From JAGQNT01 sp964426605 (lineage in GTDB: Bacteria > Patescibacteriota > Saccharimonadia > Saccharimonadales > UBA4665): DNA of 64,000 nucleotides. Location of the stretch: positions 310,001-374,000 of the forward strand of contig CAYRQK010000001.1 in the NCBI GenBank assembly GCA_964426605.1. The letters are read 5' to 3'. A model generated the notes under the pieces. It saw nothing but the letters and a program-made list of their open reading frames with translations, searched no databases and was not told the origin of the DNA. Below are positions 1 through 7,997 of the stretch, piece after piece (within the stretch, counting starts at the first letter, position 1; each line of letters begins with the position of its first letter). The translations under genes were made by a program, and so were the position numbers.

Positions 1-979
1 GCCAGAGGTCGTTCCACCACCGCATGGTCACTAAGTTGCCGAACCACTGGTGGGTCAACTCGTGGGCGACGACATTGGCCACCCATTGCTTCATGGGCAG
101 GCTGGTGTTTTTGGGGTCGACCAGCAGGGCCTGTTCGCGGAACGTAATGCAGCCCCAATTCTCCATGGCGCCGCTAGCAAAGTCGGGCAAGGCGATGAAG
201 TCGCACTTGGCCAGCGGGTAGGGAACGTCGAAATATTCATTATAGAATTCCAGGCATTTGACGGCGACGTCCAGCGCAAAGTCAGTGTGCTGGATGTTGG
301 CTGGCGTAGCATAGGTGCGAACCAACACGCCCTCCTTGGTCCTGGCCTCCAGGTAATCCATGTCGCCGAACGCGAAAGCCAGCAAGTAGGTGCTCATGCG
401 CGGTGTCTCTTCGAACGTTGTTACAACATTGGTATCACTGGTTTCTTGCAGTTTGATGGGTGTGTTGGCGATGATGGCTTTGGACTTGGGCGTAGAGAGT
501 GTTAGTGCAAAAGTCGCTTTGGCTTCCGGTTCGTCAATGCACGGGAAGGCATCGCGAGCGTGGTGGCTCTCGAATTGAGTAGCAATCAGTTTTTGCTCGG
601 TGCCGTCCTGTTCGAAGAAGCATGGATAGATACCCTCCATATTGCGGGTGATTTTTCCGCTAAACTTGAGTGTCACCGTATATTCGCCCGGATAGAGCAT
701 CTCGTCACAGTGCAGCCGGACTTCGTCAAAGCTACTTTGCTTGTTGATGCGGCTGACATCGTAGGCTTTTTCACCCTTTTTGTCGCTGCGTCGAATGTGT
801 GCCTCGGTGATGTCGAGACCTTTTTGGTGAAAGGTAATACGCTGGCTAGGCCGGCCGGCTTTCTTGCCGGTAATAACGACGCTGCCGCCAAAGGTCATAT
901 TGTCAGGGTTGATTGTCAGTTGTAAATCATAGTGCTCAGGTTGAAATTGCTCGAATAATCGGCGGACGTTTTTGCTCAT
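1..979 (-). CDS. pepN: M1-family zinc aminopeptidase, N-terminal part (cut by window edge)
   Basis: Reading the minus strand from an ATG at 979 gives 326 residues that run off the left edge, so the C-terminal part is not visible. The exopeptidase signature GAMEN is at about residues 270-274 and the zinc motif HELTH at 306-310, followed by QWFGNLVTMRWW, all typical of M1 (gluzincin) aminopeptidases that trim N-terminal residues from peptides. The third zinc ligand should lie beyond the edge. The N-terminal beta-sheet domain is present and no signal peptide is seen, so it is probably cytoplasmic. It is divergent from nusA. A TACACT -10 box lies 6 bp before the ATG, suggesting a leaderless mRNA. 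The family is sure; the exact subfamily (PepN versus tricorn-factor-like) is not. Confidence 0.93.
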   Translation of the reverse strand, partial: MSKNVRRLFEQFQPEHYDLQLTINPDNMTFGGSVVITGKKAGRPSQRITFHQKGLDITEAHIRRSDKKGEKAYDVSRINKQSSFDEVRLHCDEMLYPGEYTVTLKFSGKITRNMEGIYPCFFEQDGTEQKLIATQFESHHARDAFPCIDEPEAKATFALTLSTPKSKAIIANTPIKLQETSDTNVVTTFEETPRMSTYLLAFAFGDMDYLEARTKEGVLVRTYATPANIQHTDFALDVAVKCLEFYNEYFDVPYPLAKCDFIALPDFASGAMENWGCITFREQALLVDPKNTSLPMKQWVANVVAHELTHQWFGNLVTMRWWNDLW

Positions 980-985
980 CTGTCT

Positions 986-991
986 AGTGTA
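986..991 (-). promoter_or_regulatory. -10 box of a predicted leaderless promoter for the aminopeptidase
   Basis: TACACT on the minus strand ends 6 bp before the ATG at 979, so transcription would start on or next to the A of the start codon. There is no room for a Shine-Dalgarno site. No good -35 is visible. Confidence 0.4.
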
Positions 992-1018
992 GCATCTGCA
1001 ATCAGCCACGAGGAAGGT

Positions 1019-1046
1019 TTGACAGCCGCGGATGGGCGAGTATAAT
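1019..1046 (+). promoter_or_regulatory. Consensus sigma70-type promoter upstream of nusA
   Basis: TTGACA (1019-1024), a 16-bp spacer and TATAAT (1041-1046) match both consensus hexamers exactly. The predicted start is near 1053, giving a leader of about 135 nt before nusA. The leader meets a terminator-like hairpin within about ten bases. Confidence 0.8.
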
Positions 1047-1059
1047 CAACAGGTGTTCG

Positions 1060-1084
1060 ATCCGGCCAGCAGGTCGGATTTTTT
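1060..1084 (+). terminator. Promoter-proximal intrinsic terminator (candidate attenuator) in the nusA leader
   Basis: ATCCGGCC and GGTCGGAT form an 8-bp stem (one G-U pair) closed by an AGCA tetraloop, followed by six T residues. It lies about 7 nt after the predicted start point and about 100 nt before the nusA start codon. Nothing else is transcribed into it on the plus strand, so it is best read as an attenuator of nusA itself. A weak extended -10 (TGCTATGCT, 1123-1131) downstream could be a second promoter that bypasses it. Confidence 0.6.
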
Positions 1085-1187
1085 CATGCAGGTGGAGCCG
1101 AGGTAATCCAAAACATGCCGGTGCTATGCTGTAGGCAAAGACTATCAAACAATCATGCACAATTTGGAATAAGAAAAGGAGAGAATA

Positions 1188-2423
1188 ATGGAAATGGATT
1201 TTAAACAACTGGCTGTTGCTATCAAAGCAATTGCCGAAGAAAAAAACCTGCCTGAAGAGGCAGTGAAAGATGTGGTTGAGCAAGCTCTGGCTGCGGCCTA
1301 CCGCCGCGATTATGGTGACCGCGAGCAAGAGATTCGGGTAACTATGAACCTCAATACCGGTGACGTTGATGCCTATGTCGCCAAAGAAATCGTTGAAACA
1401 GTGGAAAGCCCGGCATATGAGATTAGTTTGGCTGAGGCCCAGGTGCAGCGCAAAAATGCCAAGCTTGGCGAGACCGTCGAAATCCACGAGAAGGTTACTG
1501 ACTTTGGCCGCGTGGCTGCTCAGACCGCCAAGCAAGTGATCTTGCAGCGTTTGCGCGAAGCCGAGCGTGAAATTGTCATGGCCGAATACGAAGACAAGAT
1601 TGGCACTGTTATCAATGCCGTCGTGGCCCGCGTGGAAGGCAACATTGTCCGCATTGACCTGGGCAAGGCTCAGGGCATTATGCCACGCAGCGAGCAGATT
1701 CAGGGCGAGCGCTACTACCCGGGTCAACGCCTCAAGGTGTTTTTGAAAGATGTCGAGCGCGGTTTCCGTGGCCCACAGCTGATTGTCAGCCGTGGCAATC
1801 GTGAGTTTATTGAATGGCTTTTCCGTGGCGAGGTGCCAGAGATGGAAAGCGGCGCCGTCGAGATCAAGGGCATCGCCCGTGAGGCTGGTGTGCGTAGTAA
1901 GATCGCTGTTGCCAGTAATGTGCAAGGTGTTGACCCGGTTGGCACCTTTGTAGGTGGTCACGGTACGCGTGTGAATGCTGTTATGAGCGAGGTGGGTGAA
2001 CAAGAAAAGATCGACATTATCGTCTGGAAAGAAGATCCTACCGAGTATATTTCCGAAGCCCTTAGCCCGACCCGAGTATCGAAAGTAGTACTCGACGAAA
2101 AGAATCAAAAGGCGCGTATCATCGTGCCCGAGGACCAGCTGAGCATTGCCATTGGTAAAGGCGGGCAGAATGTGCGCCTGGCCAGCAAGCTGACTGGCTA
2201 CGAGCTGGATATCGAAGCCGACCGCTCTGCTGAGGTTGCAGCCGAAGCTGAGGTTGTGACTGAGGTTAAGAAAACCGTCGAGGCCGAGACCACTTCACCA
2301 GAAACAGTTGTTGACGCCGAGACCAAAATTGAGACCACTGAGTTGCCCAAGCAGCCCAAACTCAAGAAGAAAACCGAGCTCGAGAACAGCTTGCTCGAAG
2401 CCATCGAGCAACACGGCGAATAG
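1188..2423 (+). CDS. nusA: Transcription termination/antitermination factor NusA
   Basis: The 411-residue product has the NusA layout: N-terminal RNA-polymerase-binding domain (about 1-125), an S1 domain (about 132-197) and two KH domains to about residue 345, including IGKGGQNVRLASKLTG. A charged low-complexity tail of about 70 residues replaces the C-terminal acidic repeats of enterobacterial NusA. NusA binds the polymerase flap and nascent RNA and tunes pausing and termination. The start at 1188 has AGGAGA just upstream; a second ATG two codons in is an alternative. The usual neighbours rimP and infB are absent. The leader carries a consensus promoter and a terminator-like hairpin, which suggests autogenous control. 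Confidence 0.97.
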   Translation: MEMDFKQLAVAIKAIAEEKNLPEEAVKDVVEQALAAAYRRDYGDREQEIRVTMNLNTGDVDAYVAKEIVETVESPAYEISLAEAQVQRKNAKLGETVEIHEKVTDFGRVAAQTAKQVILQRLREAEREIVMAEYEDKIGTVINAVVARVEGNIVRIDLGKAQGIMPRSEQIQGERYYPGQRLKVFLKDVERGFRGPQLIVSRGNREFIEWLFRGEVPEMESGAVEIKGIAREAGVRSKIAVASNVQGVDPVGTFVGGHGTRVNAVMSEVGEQEKIDIIVWKEDPTEYISEALSPTRVSKVVLDEKNQKARIIVPEDQLSIAIGKGGQNVRLASKLTGYELDIEADRSAEVAAEAEVVTEVKKTVEAETTSPETVVDAETKIETTELPKQPKLKKKTELENSLLEAIEQHGE

Positions 2424-2438
2424 CCCTATAGCGTAACG

Positions 2439-2463
2439 CTTAGACTACATGCACTAAGTTTTT
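2439..2463 (+). terminator. Weak candidate terminator after nusA
   Basis: CTTAG (2439-2443) can pair with CTAAG (2453-2457), directly followed by five T residues. The stem is only 5 bp with a 9-nt loop, so it is a weak terminator at best. Confidence 0.3.
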
Positions 2464-2522
2464 AGAGGCAGTAGCTTGTGGGTGAGTGTTCTTTTCGAAT
2501 CAACAGAGTTACAATACTTTGT

Positions 2523-2756
2523 ATGACTGAAATAACTCGTGAAAGTGGCGAAGCGGCAATGGTGAGCATTGGTGATATGGGTGGTGTTGATCCGCACGCT
2601 TACGCCGAACAGATGGGCTTTGTAATTCTGGGGAGTGGACTTGACCAATCAAGCGACTTGCAGGAGAGGTTCATTGACTACATAAATACTACGACTATTG
2701 AGGAGCGTATCGCTAACGCTGCAGCGGTGCGTTCTTGTCGTGGCACAAAAAGCTAG
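2523..2756 (+). CDS. Small uncharacterised protein (77 aa)
   Basis: I do not recognise this 77-residue, acidic protein; it has no membrane segment or cysteine pair. The reading frame is open further upstream, but ATG 2523 is preferred because a TACAAT -10 box (2510-2515) ends 7 bp before it. That predicts a leaderless transcript starting on or beside this codon. It stands alone between nusA and the CIRCE-controlled clpC promoter. Coding status rests on the promoter placement and the uninterrupted frame. Confidence 0.5.
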   Translation: MTEITRESGEAAMVSIGDMGGVDPHAYAEQMGFVILGSGLDQSSDLQERFIDYINTTTIEERIANAAAVRSCRGTKS

Positions 2757-2770
2757 TCACAAAGCCAAAA

Positions 2771-2808
2771 TTAGCACTCTTGCACGTTGAGTGCTAATTT
2801 TGTATTAT
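2771..2808 (+). promoter_or_regulatory. CIRCE operator (HrcA site) overlapping the clpC promoter
   Basis: TTAGCACTC-N9-GAGTGCTAA (2771-2797) is an exact match to the CIRCE inverted repeat bound by the heat-shock repressor HrcA. A promoter is embedded in it: TTGCAC (2780-2785), 17 bp, TATTAT (2803-2808), so the repressor would cover the -35 box and most of the spacer. Transcription would start near 2815 and leave a leader of about 205 nt before clpC. hrcA itself is not in this window. Confidence 0.92.
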
Positions 2809-2820
2809 GGATGTATCGGC

Positions 2821-2889
2821 TGTAGTGGCCGAGCGAAGTCCCGAGAATGTAGTATTCCTCACAGTTATTTCTAGGCATTCTCGGCTACA
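2821..2889 (+). other. Long hairpin in the clpC 5' leader
   Basis: CCGAGAATG (2841-2849) pairs perfectly with CATTCTCGG (2876-2884). TGTAG (2821-2825) pairs with CTACA (2885-2889) outside it. The structure begins a few bases after the predicted transcription start and precedes copy 1 of the recurrent RNA element. There is no T-run, so it is not a terminator; a thermosensor or stability role is possible but unproven. Confidence 0.45.
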
Positions 2890-2922
2890 ATAATAAAAGC
2901 TCCCAATTCCATTGCGCCGCAA

Positions 2923-2996
2923 GGGAAAAGAGCAGCCCGAGACTTTGGCTTTGCCAAAGCCCGGCGCGATGAGAAAAACCGCAGGTTTGCCTCATA
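2923..2996 (+). repeat. Recurrent two-hairpin RNA element, copy 1 (clpC leader)
   Basis: This 74-nt element shares with copies at 16948 and 51674 the start GGGAAAAGAG, then AGCC.GAG, a variable hairpin, then GCGCGATGAGAAAA and a second hairpin closing in CTCAT. Here hairpin 1 is CTTTGGC-TTT-GCCAAAG flanked by CCG/CGG. Hairpin 2 pairs ATGAG with CTCAT and AAACC with GGTTT. It ends 25 nt before the clpC start codon. I know no named RNA family that fits. Confidence 0.7.
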
Positions 2997-3021
2997 CATA
3001 AGAAGGGTACGGTACACGTAT

Positions 3022-5502
3022 ATGATGCCAAATTCGCCAGATTTCCAAGATTTCTTAAGTCACTTAACGAATAATGCGCTGCAAAGCCTGCGCCACGCAG
3101 AGGCGATCGCGCGTAGCTTCGGCAGCGCCTACGTTGGCACCGAGCATTTGTTGCTGGGTGTGCTGGCGCAAGAATCTTCGATGGGTTCGAAGATTCTTGA
3201 GGGTGCCGGTATTACACTGGATCGGGCTCGTTTGGCGCTCAACCTAACTCCCAAAACGCTGGTTATTAACATGGGTGCTAAGGGCTTGTCCGAGACTGCC
3301 AAGCTGACGCTGCGCTCGGCCTATGACATCGCTCAGGACTATAGCCAAGAATATTGTGGCACCGAGCACATATTATTTAGTATCTTGAGTCAGAAGAATG
3401 CTCGTGCGACGCTGTTGTTACGCGATATGAACACTGATGTTGATGCGCTGATGAATGAATTGGAGCAATTCCTCAATCGACAGCAGTACGAAGAGGACCA
3501 GGAAGCAACTGACGGCGTACGTCGCGGTAGCAAAAAGGGCCGCAAGACCGCGCTCGATACCTACGGCACCGATTTGACCGAGGAGGCTCGCACGCACAAG
3601 CTGGATCCCGTTGTAGGTCGTGAGGAACAAATTCGTCGCGTGGTTACCATCCTCAATCGCCGCAACAAGAATAACCCGGTGCTCATCGGTGAGCCGGGTG
3701 TGGGCAAGACGGCTATCGTCGAGGGTTTGGCACAGCGTATTGCCAGCGAGGATGTCCCCGATAGTTTACTGGAAAAGCGCATCGTGATGCTCGACCTGGC
3801 GGGCATGATCGCCGGTACCAAGTACCGTGGTGAGTTTGAGGAACGCCTCAAGAAAGTCATGGCAGAACTGGAGAAAGACAAGCATACAATTGTGTTTATC
3901 GATGAAATGCACTTGATTGTTGGTGCTGGTGCCGCCGAAGGTGCTATGGACGCCGGTAATATCTTAAAACCGGCCTTGGCACGGGGCAAGATTCAGCTGA
4001 TTGGTGCGACCACTACCAGTGAATACACCAAGCACATCGAGAAAGATGCAGCGCTAGAGCGTCGCTTACAGCCGATACAGGTACCCGAGACGAGTCGTAC
4101 CGAGACGCTGGCGATTCTGAAGGGGCTACGCAAACACTACGAGAAATTCCACGGTGTGACTATTACGGACGATGTACTAGACGATGCCGTGAACTTGGCC
4201 GGACGCTATATCAATGATCGGTTTATGCCCGACAAAGCCATCGATTTGCTCGATGAAACAGCGGCGCACTTGCGTGTCAGCAAGGGCAAGACATCACCTG
4301 CCGTCCGTCGGCTACAAAAAGAACTCAAACTGGTTAACGTGCGTATCGAGGACGCCGTGGAAGCCGAGAACTACGAACAGGCTGCCAAGCATAAGACTCG
4401 AGCCAGTCAGATTTACGAAGAGTTGCAGAAATTGCAGTCCGCTGGCAAAGACGCCAAACGTTTGACCATGACGAGCGAAGATCTGGCCGATGTAGTGGCC
4501 CGCATGACTGGTGTGCCAGTGAAAAAGGTGATCCGCTCTGAGGCAAAATACCTCGTGAACCTGGAAAAAACACTCAGCAAGTCTATCGTCGGCCAATCCG
4601 AGGCGGTCACGGCGGTGTCGCGAGCTATTCGCCGCAATCGTAGTGGCGTCGGTAGTGATAAACGACCGATTGGCTCGTTCATTTTCTTGGGCCCAACCGG
4701 AGTTGGCAAGACAGAGCTGGCCCGCGTGCTGGCTCGTGAGTTCTTTGGCAGCGAGCAGGCGCTGGTGAAGATTGACATGAGCGAATTTGGCGAACATCAC
4801 AACGTGTCGCGCTTGGTTGGTGCTCCTGCCGGCTATGTCGGCTACGATGAGGGCGGTCAGTTGACCGACAAGATTCGTCGACAACCGTACAGCTTGGTGC
4901 TGTTCGATGAGATCGAGAAGGCGCACCCCGATACATTCAATATACTGCTACAGATTCTAGAAGACGGTTATCTGACGGATGCCAAGGGCCGTCGTATCGA
5001 TTTCACGAATACCATCGTTATCATGACGAGCAATATTGGCGCCGAGAAGTTACAAAAGGAAGCCTCGTTTGGCTTTAACGCGACGCGTGTCAGCGATCTC
5101 AAAGATCTGCAGGCGCTGCATGAGGCCAATAGCAGCAAGGTGCTGGACGAGCTCAAGAAGCTCATGCGCCCAGAGCTCATCAACCGCATCGACAAGACGA
5201 TAGTTTTCCATGCATTGACCAAAAAGGATATCTACAAGATCATCGATCTGCAAGTTGAGGAGGTGAAGCAGCGTATCCAGAAGCGAGGCGTGAGCATTCA
5301 GCTGACGCCAGCCGCCAAACAGTACTTACTAGATAATGGCTATGATGCCAAGAATGGTGTGCGGCCGTTACGCCGACTCATCCAAGATACTATCGAAGAC
5401 CACATTGCGTTTGAACTGCTCGAAGATCGTTTTGACCGAGGTTCCATCCTGCAGGTTGCCGCCAAGAACGGCGAACTGGCGTATAGTGCCACTACCGAGT
5501 AA
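3022..5502 (+). CDS. clpC: ClpC-type AAA+ unfoldase of the ClpCP protease
   Basis: The 826-residue protein has an N-terminal Clp repeat domain (about 10-150), a first AAA+ module with GEPGVGKT at 223-230 and Walker B VFIDEMH, and a UVR-like middle segment (NYEQAAKHK). A second AAA+ module has GPTGVGKT near residue 560. An FGF tripeptide sits where ClpC proteins carry the VGF loop that docks on ClpP, so it should feed substrates to the ClpP at 21343. It is the sole gene behind a CIRCE operator and a long structured leader. No Shine-Dalgarno is evident; the start could be either of two adjacent ATGs (3022 or 3025). Confidence 0.96.
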   Translation: MMPNSPDFQDFLSHLTNNALQSLRHAEAIARSFGSAYVGTEHLLLGVLAQESSMGSKILEGAGITLDRARLALNLTPKTLVINMGAKGLSETAKLTLRSAYDIAQDYSQEYCGTEHILFSILSQKNARATLLLRDMNTDVDALMNELEQFLNRQQYEEDQEATDGVRRGSKKGRKTALDTYGTDLTEEARTHKLDPVVGREEQIRRVVTILNRRNKNNPVLIGEPGVGKTAIVEGLAQRIASEDVPDSLLEKRIVMLDLAGMIAGTKYRGEFEERLKKVMAELEKDKHTIVFIDEMHLIVGAGAAEGAMDAGNILKPALARGKIQLIGATTTSEYTKHIEKDAALERRLQPIQVPETSRTETLAILKGLRKHYEKFHGVTITDDVLDDAVNLAGRYINDRFMPDKAIDLLDETAAHLRVSKGKTSPAVRRLQKELKLVNVRIEDAVEAENYEQAAKHKTRASQIYEELQKLQSAGKDAKRLTMTSEDLADVVARMTGVPVKKVIRSEAKYLVNLEKTLSKSIVGQSEAVTAVSRAIRRNRSGVGSDKRPIGSFIFLGPTGVGKTELARVLAREFFGSEQALVKIDMSEFGEHHNVSRLVGAPAGYVGYDEGGQLTDKIRRQPYSLVLFDEIEKAHPDTFNILLQILEDGYLTDAKGRRIDFTNTIVIMTSNIGAEKLQKEASFGFNATRVSDLKDLQALHEANSSKVLDELKKLMRPELINRIDKTIVFHALTKKDIYKIIDLQVEEVKQRIQKRGVSIQLTPAAKQYLLDNGYDAKNGVRPLRRLIQDTIEDHIAFELLEDRFDRGSILQVAAKNGELAYSATTE

Positions 5503-5528
5503 ACGACGAAAGCGTGTAGAATAGAGAC

Positions 5529-6521
5529 ATGAAACGACCGCACCGGTTGTGGCCGCAGCTGATCTCGCTGCTCGTAGTTGTGCTGGTGTTTGCCGTCGTG
5601 CTTTCGCAGCGGGTGGCTATTGGTGACTGGTTTCGATTGCGAGGCTACACACCATCGTTGGCTGCCATGCAGTTGGCTCATGATGACACGTTTACGTCTG
5701 CCGCACAGCACTTATACGACATAAATCGTGCGGCGGTGGTACCGAAGACGGGATTCACAGCCCAGTGCGTCAATAATGGTGGTGAGAAAACCATCGTACT
5801 CGGTTGCTATCATAGCAATCAGGCTGGTATATACGTACTGCAGATTACAGATGACCCACGACTGAATGGTGTCGAGCAGGTCACGGCAGCGCACGAGATG
5901 TTGCATGCGGCATATGACCGACTTTCGGCCGAGGAGCGCACACAAGTGGACGGCTGGCTCGAAAATTACTATAAGAATGATTTGACTGACGCGCGCATAA
6001 AGCAAACGCTTGAATCTTACGAGACCAGCGAACCTGGCCAGGTAGTGAACGAGATGCATTCTATCTTTGGGACAGAAGTAGCGAACTTACCACCACAACT
6101 CGAGAACTACTACAAACGATATTTTATCGACCGGGGCAAAGTCACTGCGTTTGCTGCCAGCTATCAGGCAGAATTTACGAATAGGCAGAATCAGGTCACC
6201 AGTATCGACCGCCAACTGAGCGACCTTAAGGCAGAGATCGACAATAGTGAGGCTGATCTGAAGGCCGCAGAGCGGTCACTTGGCTCGCAAGCCACGGTAC
6301 TGAATAGCTACCGAGAGAGCGGCCAAATTGCCACCTATAATGCTGGTGTGCCGGCTTATAATGCCAACGCTGCGAGCTATAATCGGCTCGTAACGGCCAC
6401 CAAAACAATGATAAATCAGTACAATCAGTTAGTTACGCAGCGTAATGCAGTTGCCGTGGAGCAGCAGCAGCTGGTGCAGGAGCTGAGCGGTAATAGCATA
6501 CAGACCATACCAAAACAGTGA
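5529..6521 (+). CDS. Membrane-anchored HExxH protein with C-terminal coiled coil, putative metallopeptidase
   Basis: The 330-residue product has one N-terminal transmembrane helix (about 10-26) with basic residues before it. An external domain contains AAHEMLHAAY, with HEMLH at 122-126, the zinc-binding core of gluzincin-type metallopeptidases. Residues from about 210 to the end look like a coiled coil, with a Tyr/Asn/Ala-rich stretch. I do not recognise the family. A third zinc ligand is not certain; acidic residues 20-60 positions later are candidates. TAGAAT (5517-5522) ends 6 bp before ATG, so the mRNA is predicted leaderless. It lies between clpC and radA, which might suggest a role in envelope protein quality control. 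Confidence 0.7.
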   Translation: MKRPHRLWPQLISLLVVVLVFAVVLSQRVAIGDWFRLRGYTPSLAAMQLAHDDTFTSAAQHLYDINRAAVVPKTGFTAQCVNNGGEKTIVLGCYHSNQAGIYVLQITDDPRLNGVEQVTAAHEMLHAAYDRLSAEERTQVDGWLENYYKNDLTDARIKQTLESYETSEPGQVVNEMHSIFGTEVANLPPQLENYYKRYFIDRGKVTAFAASYQAEFTNRQNQVTSIDRQLSDLKAEIDNSEADLKAAERSLGSQATVLNSYRESGQIATYNAGVPAYNANAASYNRLVTATKTMINQYNQLVTQRNAVAVEQQQLVQELSGNSIQTIPKQ

Positions 6522-6547
6522 TAAACTGAGTACAGAAAGAGGGGAGC

Positions 6548-7900
6548 ATGGCTAAGAAACCAGCGGTGCGGTTTGTATGTAGTAACTGTGGGGCGGTGAG
6601 TTCATCGTGGGCTGGACGCTGTGCGCAGTGTGGCGAGTGGAATACGCTCGTCGAGGAGGTGGTTACAACAGTAAATGTGGCTGGTGGTGGCATGGCTGGC
6701 GGGCGCAAGCTGAAGGCTGCGGCCGTGGACGCTTCGCTGCTCGCAAATCAGACGCGATTGCACACTGAATTTAGTGATGTCGATGACGTGCTGGGTGGTG
6801 GTTTTGTGCCGGGCAGTGTAACACTGATTGCTGGACAACCTGGTATTGGCAAGAGTACATTGCTGCTCCAGCTGGCCTACCAGCTGGCCGAAGAGCATGC
6901 CGTGCTGTATGTGAGCGGCGAAGAGTCAGCCCATCAGATAGCGCTTCGGGCTGAGCGGCTGGGCGCTAAACGTAGTAGTTTGCAACTGGCTACGAGTACC
7001 TCAGCGGACGACATTGCCGCCACCGTCAAGACGAGCGACTATGCGGTGGTTATTGTTGATTCCATTCAGACCATTGCCTATAGTGGTGTTGCTGCAGCCG
7101 CTGGTAGTGTTTCGCAGATCACCAACTCGACGCAGCTTATTTTGCAGGCTGCCAAGGCGTCCAATACAGCGCTTATTTTAGTTGGTCACGTGACCAAGGA
7201 GGGCACTATCGCCGGGCCAAAGGTATTGGAGCACGTAGTGGATGTAGTATTACAATTGGAGGGCGAGCGCTATGGCGGCTTCAAGATCTTGCGGGCTGTT
7301 AAAAATCGTTTTGGTCCGACAACTGAGGCTGGCATATTCGAGATGGTCGAGAGCGGCCTGAGACCAGTTGACAACCCGTCTGCGGCGTTACTGGCCGAGC
7401 GCCAAGTAAGCGATGGATCGATAGTGCTGGCGACGCTTGAGGGCACGAGGCCGTTACTGGTTGAGGTGCAGGCGCTCGTAAACAAGACTAGCTACGGCTA
7501 TCCTAAGCGTGCTGCCAGTGGCGTTGACCTCAATCGGCTTAACTTGCTGGTGGCGATGCTGGAACGCCGCACCAAGCTCAATCTGGCCGATCAAGATATA
7601 TATATTAACGTCGTCGGCGGCATGCAAATCCGCGAGCCAGCTGCCGACTTGGCTATCTGTATGGCCATTGCCTCAGCTGCGAAAGGTATGCAGCTCAAAG
7701 AACACGCCGTGGTGTTCGGTGAACTAGGCTTATCGGGCGAAGTTCGGCACGTGCCGTATATGGACAAACGTATTGCTGAAGCAAAAAAGCTAGGATTTAG
7801 TATGGCTATCGGTCCCAAGTCTGGCTCGGGTAGAAAGCCAGCGATGCTCACCAGCGTGACGACGGTGCGTGATGCACTCAATCAGTTTCTAACGAGTTAG
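6548..7900 (+). CDS. radA: DNA recombination/repair protein RadA (Sms)
   Basis: The 450-residue protein has the RadA layout: an N-terminal C4 zinc finger (Cys11, Cys14, Cys25, Cys28), a RecA-like ATPase with GQPGIGKST, the RadA-specific KNRFG motif, and a C-terminal Lon-protease-like domain without catalytic function. RadA is a DnaB-like helicase that promotes branch migration during recombination. An AGAGGGGAG Shine-Dalgarno is directly upstream. Its intact zinc finger contrasts with the zinc-less ribosomal and RNA polymerase proteins in this window. Confidence 0.97.
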   Translation: MAKKPAVRFVCSNCGAVSSSWAGRCAQCGEWNTLVEEVVTTVNVAGGGMAGGRKLKAAAVDASLLANQTRLHTEFSDVDDVLGGGFVPGSVTLIAGQPGIGKSTLLLQLAYQLAEEHAVLYVSGEESAHQIALRAERLGAKRSSLQLATSTSADDIAATVKTSDYAVVIVDSIQTIAYSGVAAAAGSVSQITNSTQLILQAAKASNTALILVGHVTKEGTIAGPKVLEHVVDVVLQLEGERYGGFKILRAVKNRFGPTTEAGIFEMVESGLRPVDNPSAALLAERQVSDGSIVLATLEGTRPLLVEVQALVNKTSYGYPKRAASGVDLNRLNLLVAMLERRTKLNLADQDIYINVVGGMQIREPAADLAICMAIASAAKGMQLKEHAVVFGELGLSGEVRHVPYMDKRIAEAKKLGFSMAIGPKSGSGRKPAMLTSVTTVRDALNQFLTS

Positions 7901-7918
7901 AGGGATAGGTTCTATTAG

Positions 7919-7952
7919 ACACGAGACGGCTTCTTTTGGGGCCGTCTCGTGT
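7919..7952. terminator. Bidirectional terminator between radA and the penicillin-binding protein gene
   Basis: ACACGAGACGGC (7919-7930) and GCCGTCTCGTGT (7941-7952) form a perfect 12-bp stem with a 10-nt loop between two convergent genes. The flanking T/A tracts are imperfect on both sides. Confidence 0.7.
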
Positions 7953-7997
7953 AGTTTCTTGTGGCTAACGAAGAGTTTGTCATTCGTTAGTGATTTG

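Noticed and set aside
24..925. Plus-strand ORFs across 24-925
   Set aside because: They are opposite the aminopeptidase gene, whose GAMEN and HELTH motifs establish the minus strand as coding.
1002..2108. 368-codon minus-strand ORF antisense to nusA
   Set aside because: It lies wholly opposite nusA, has a low-complexity composition typical of antisense frames of GC-rich genes, and has no promoter or ribosome site.
2923..2996. TPP riboswitch (because of the GATGAGAAAA segment)
   Set aside because: The other conserved TPP blocks are missing and the downstream products (ClpC, tRNA-Leu, L17) have no link to thiamine.
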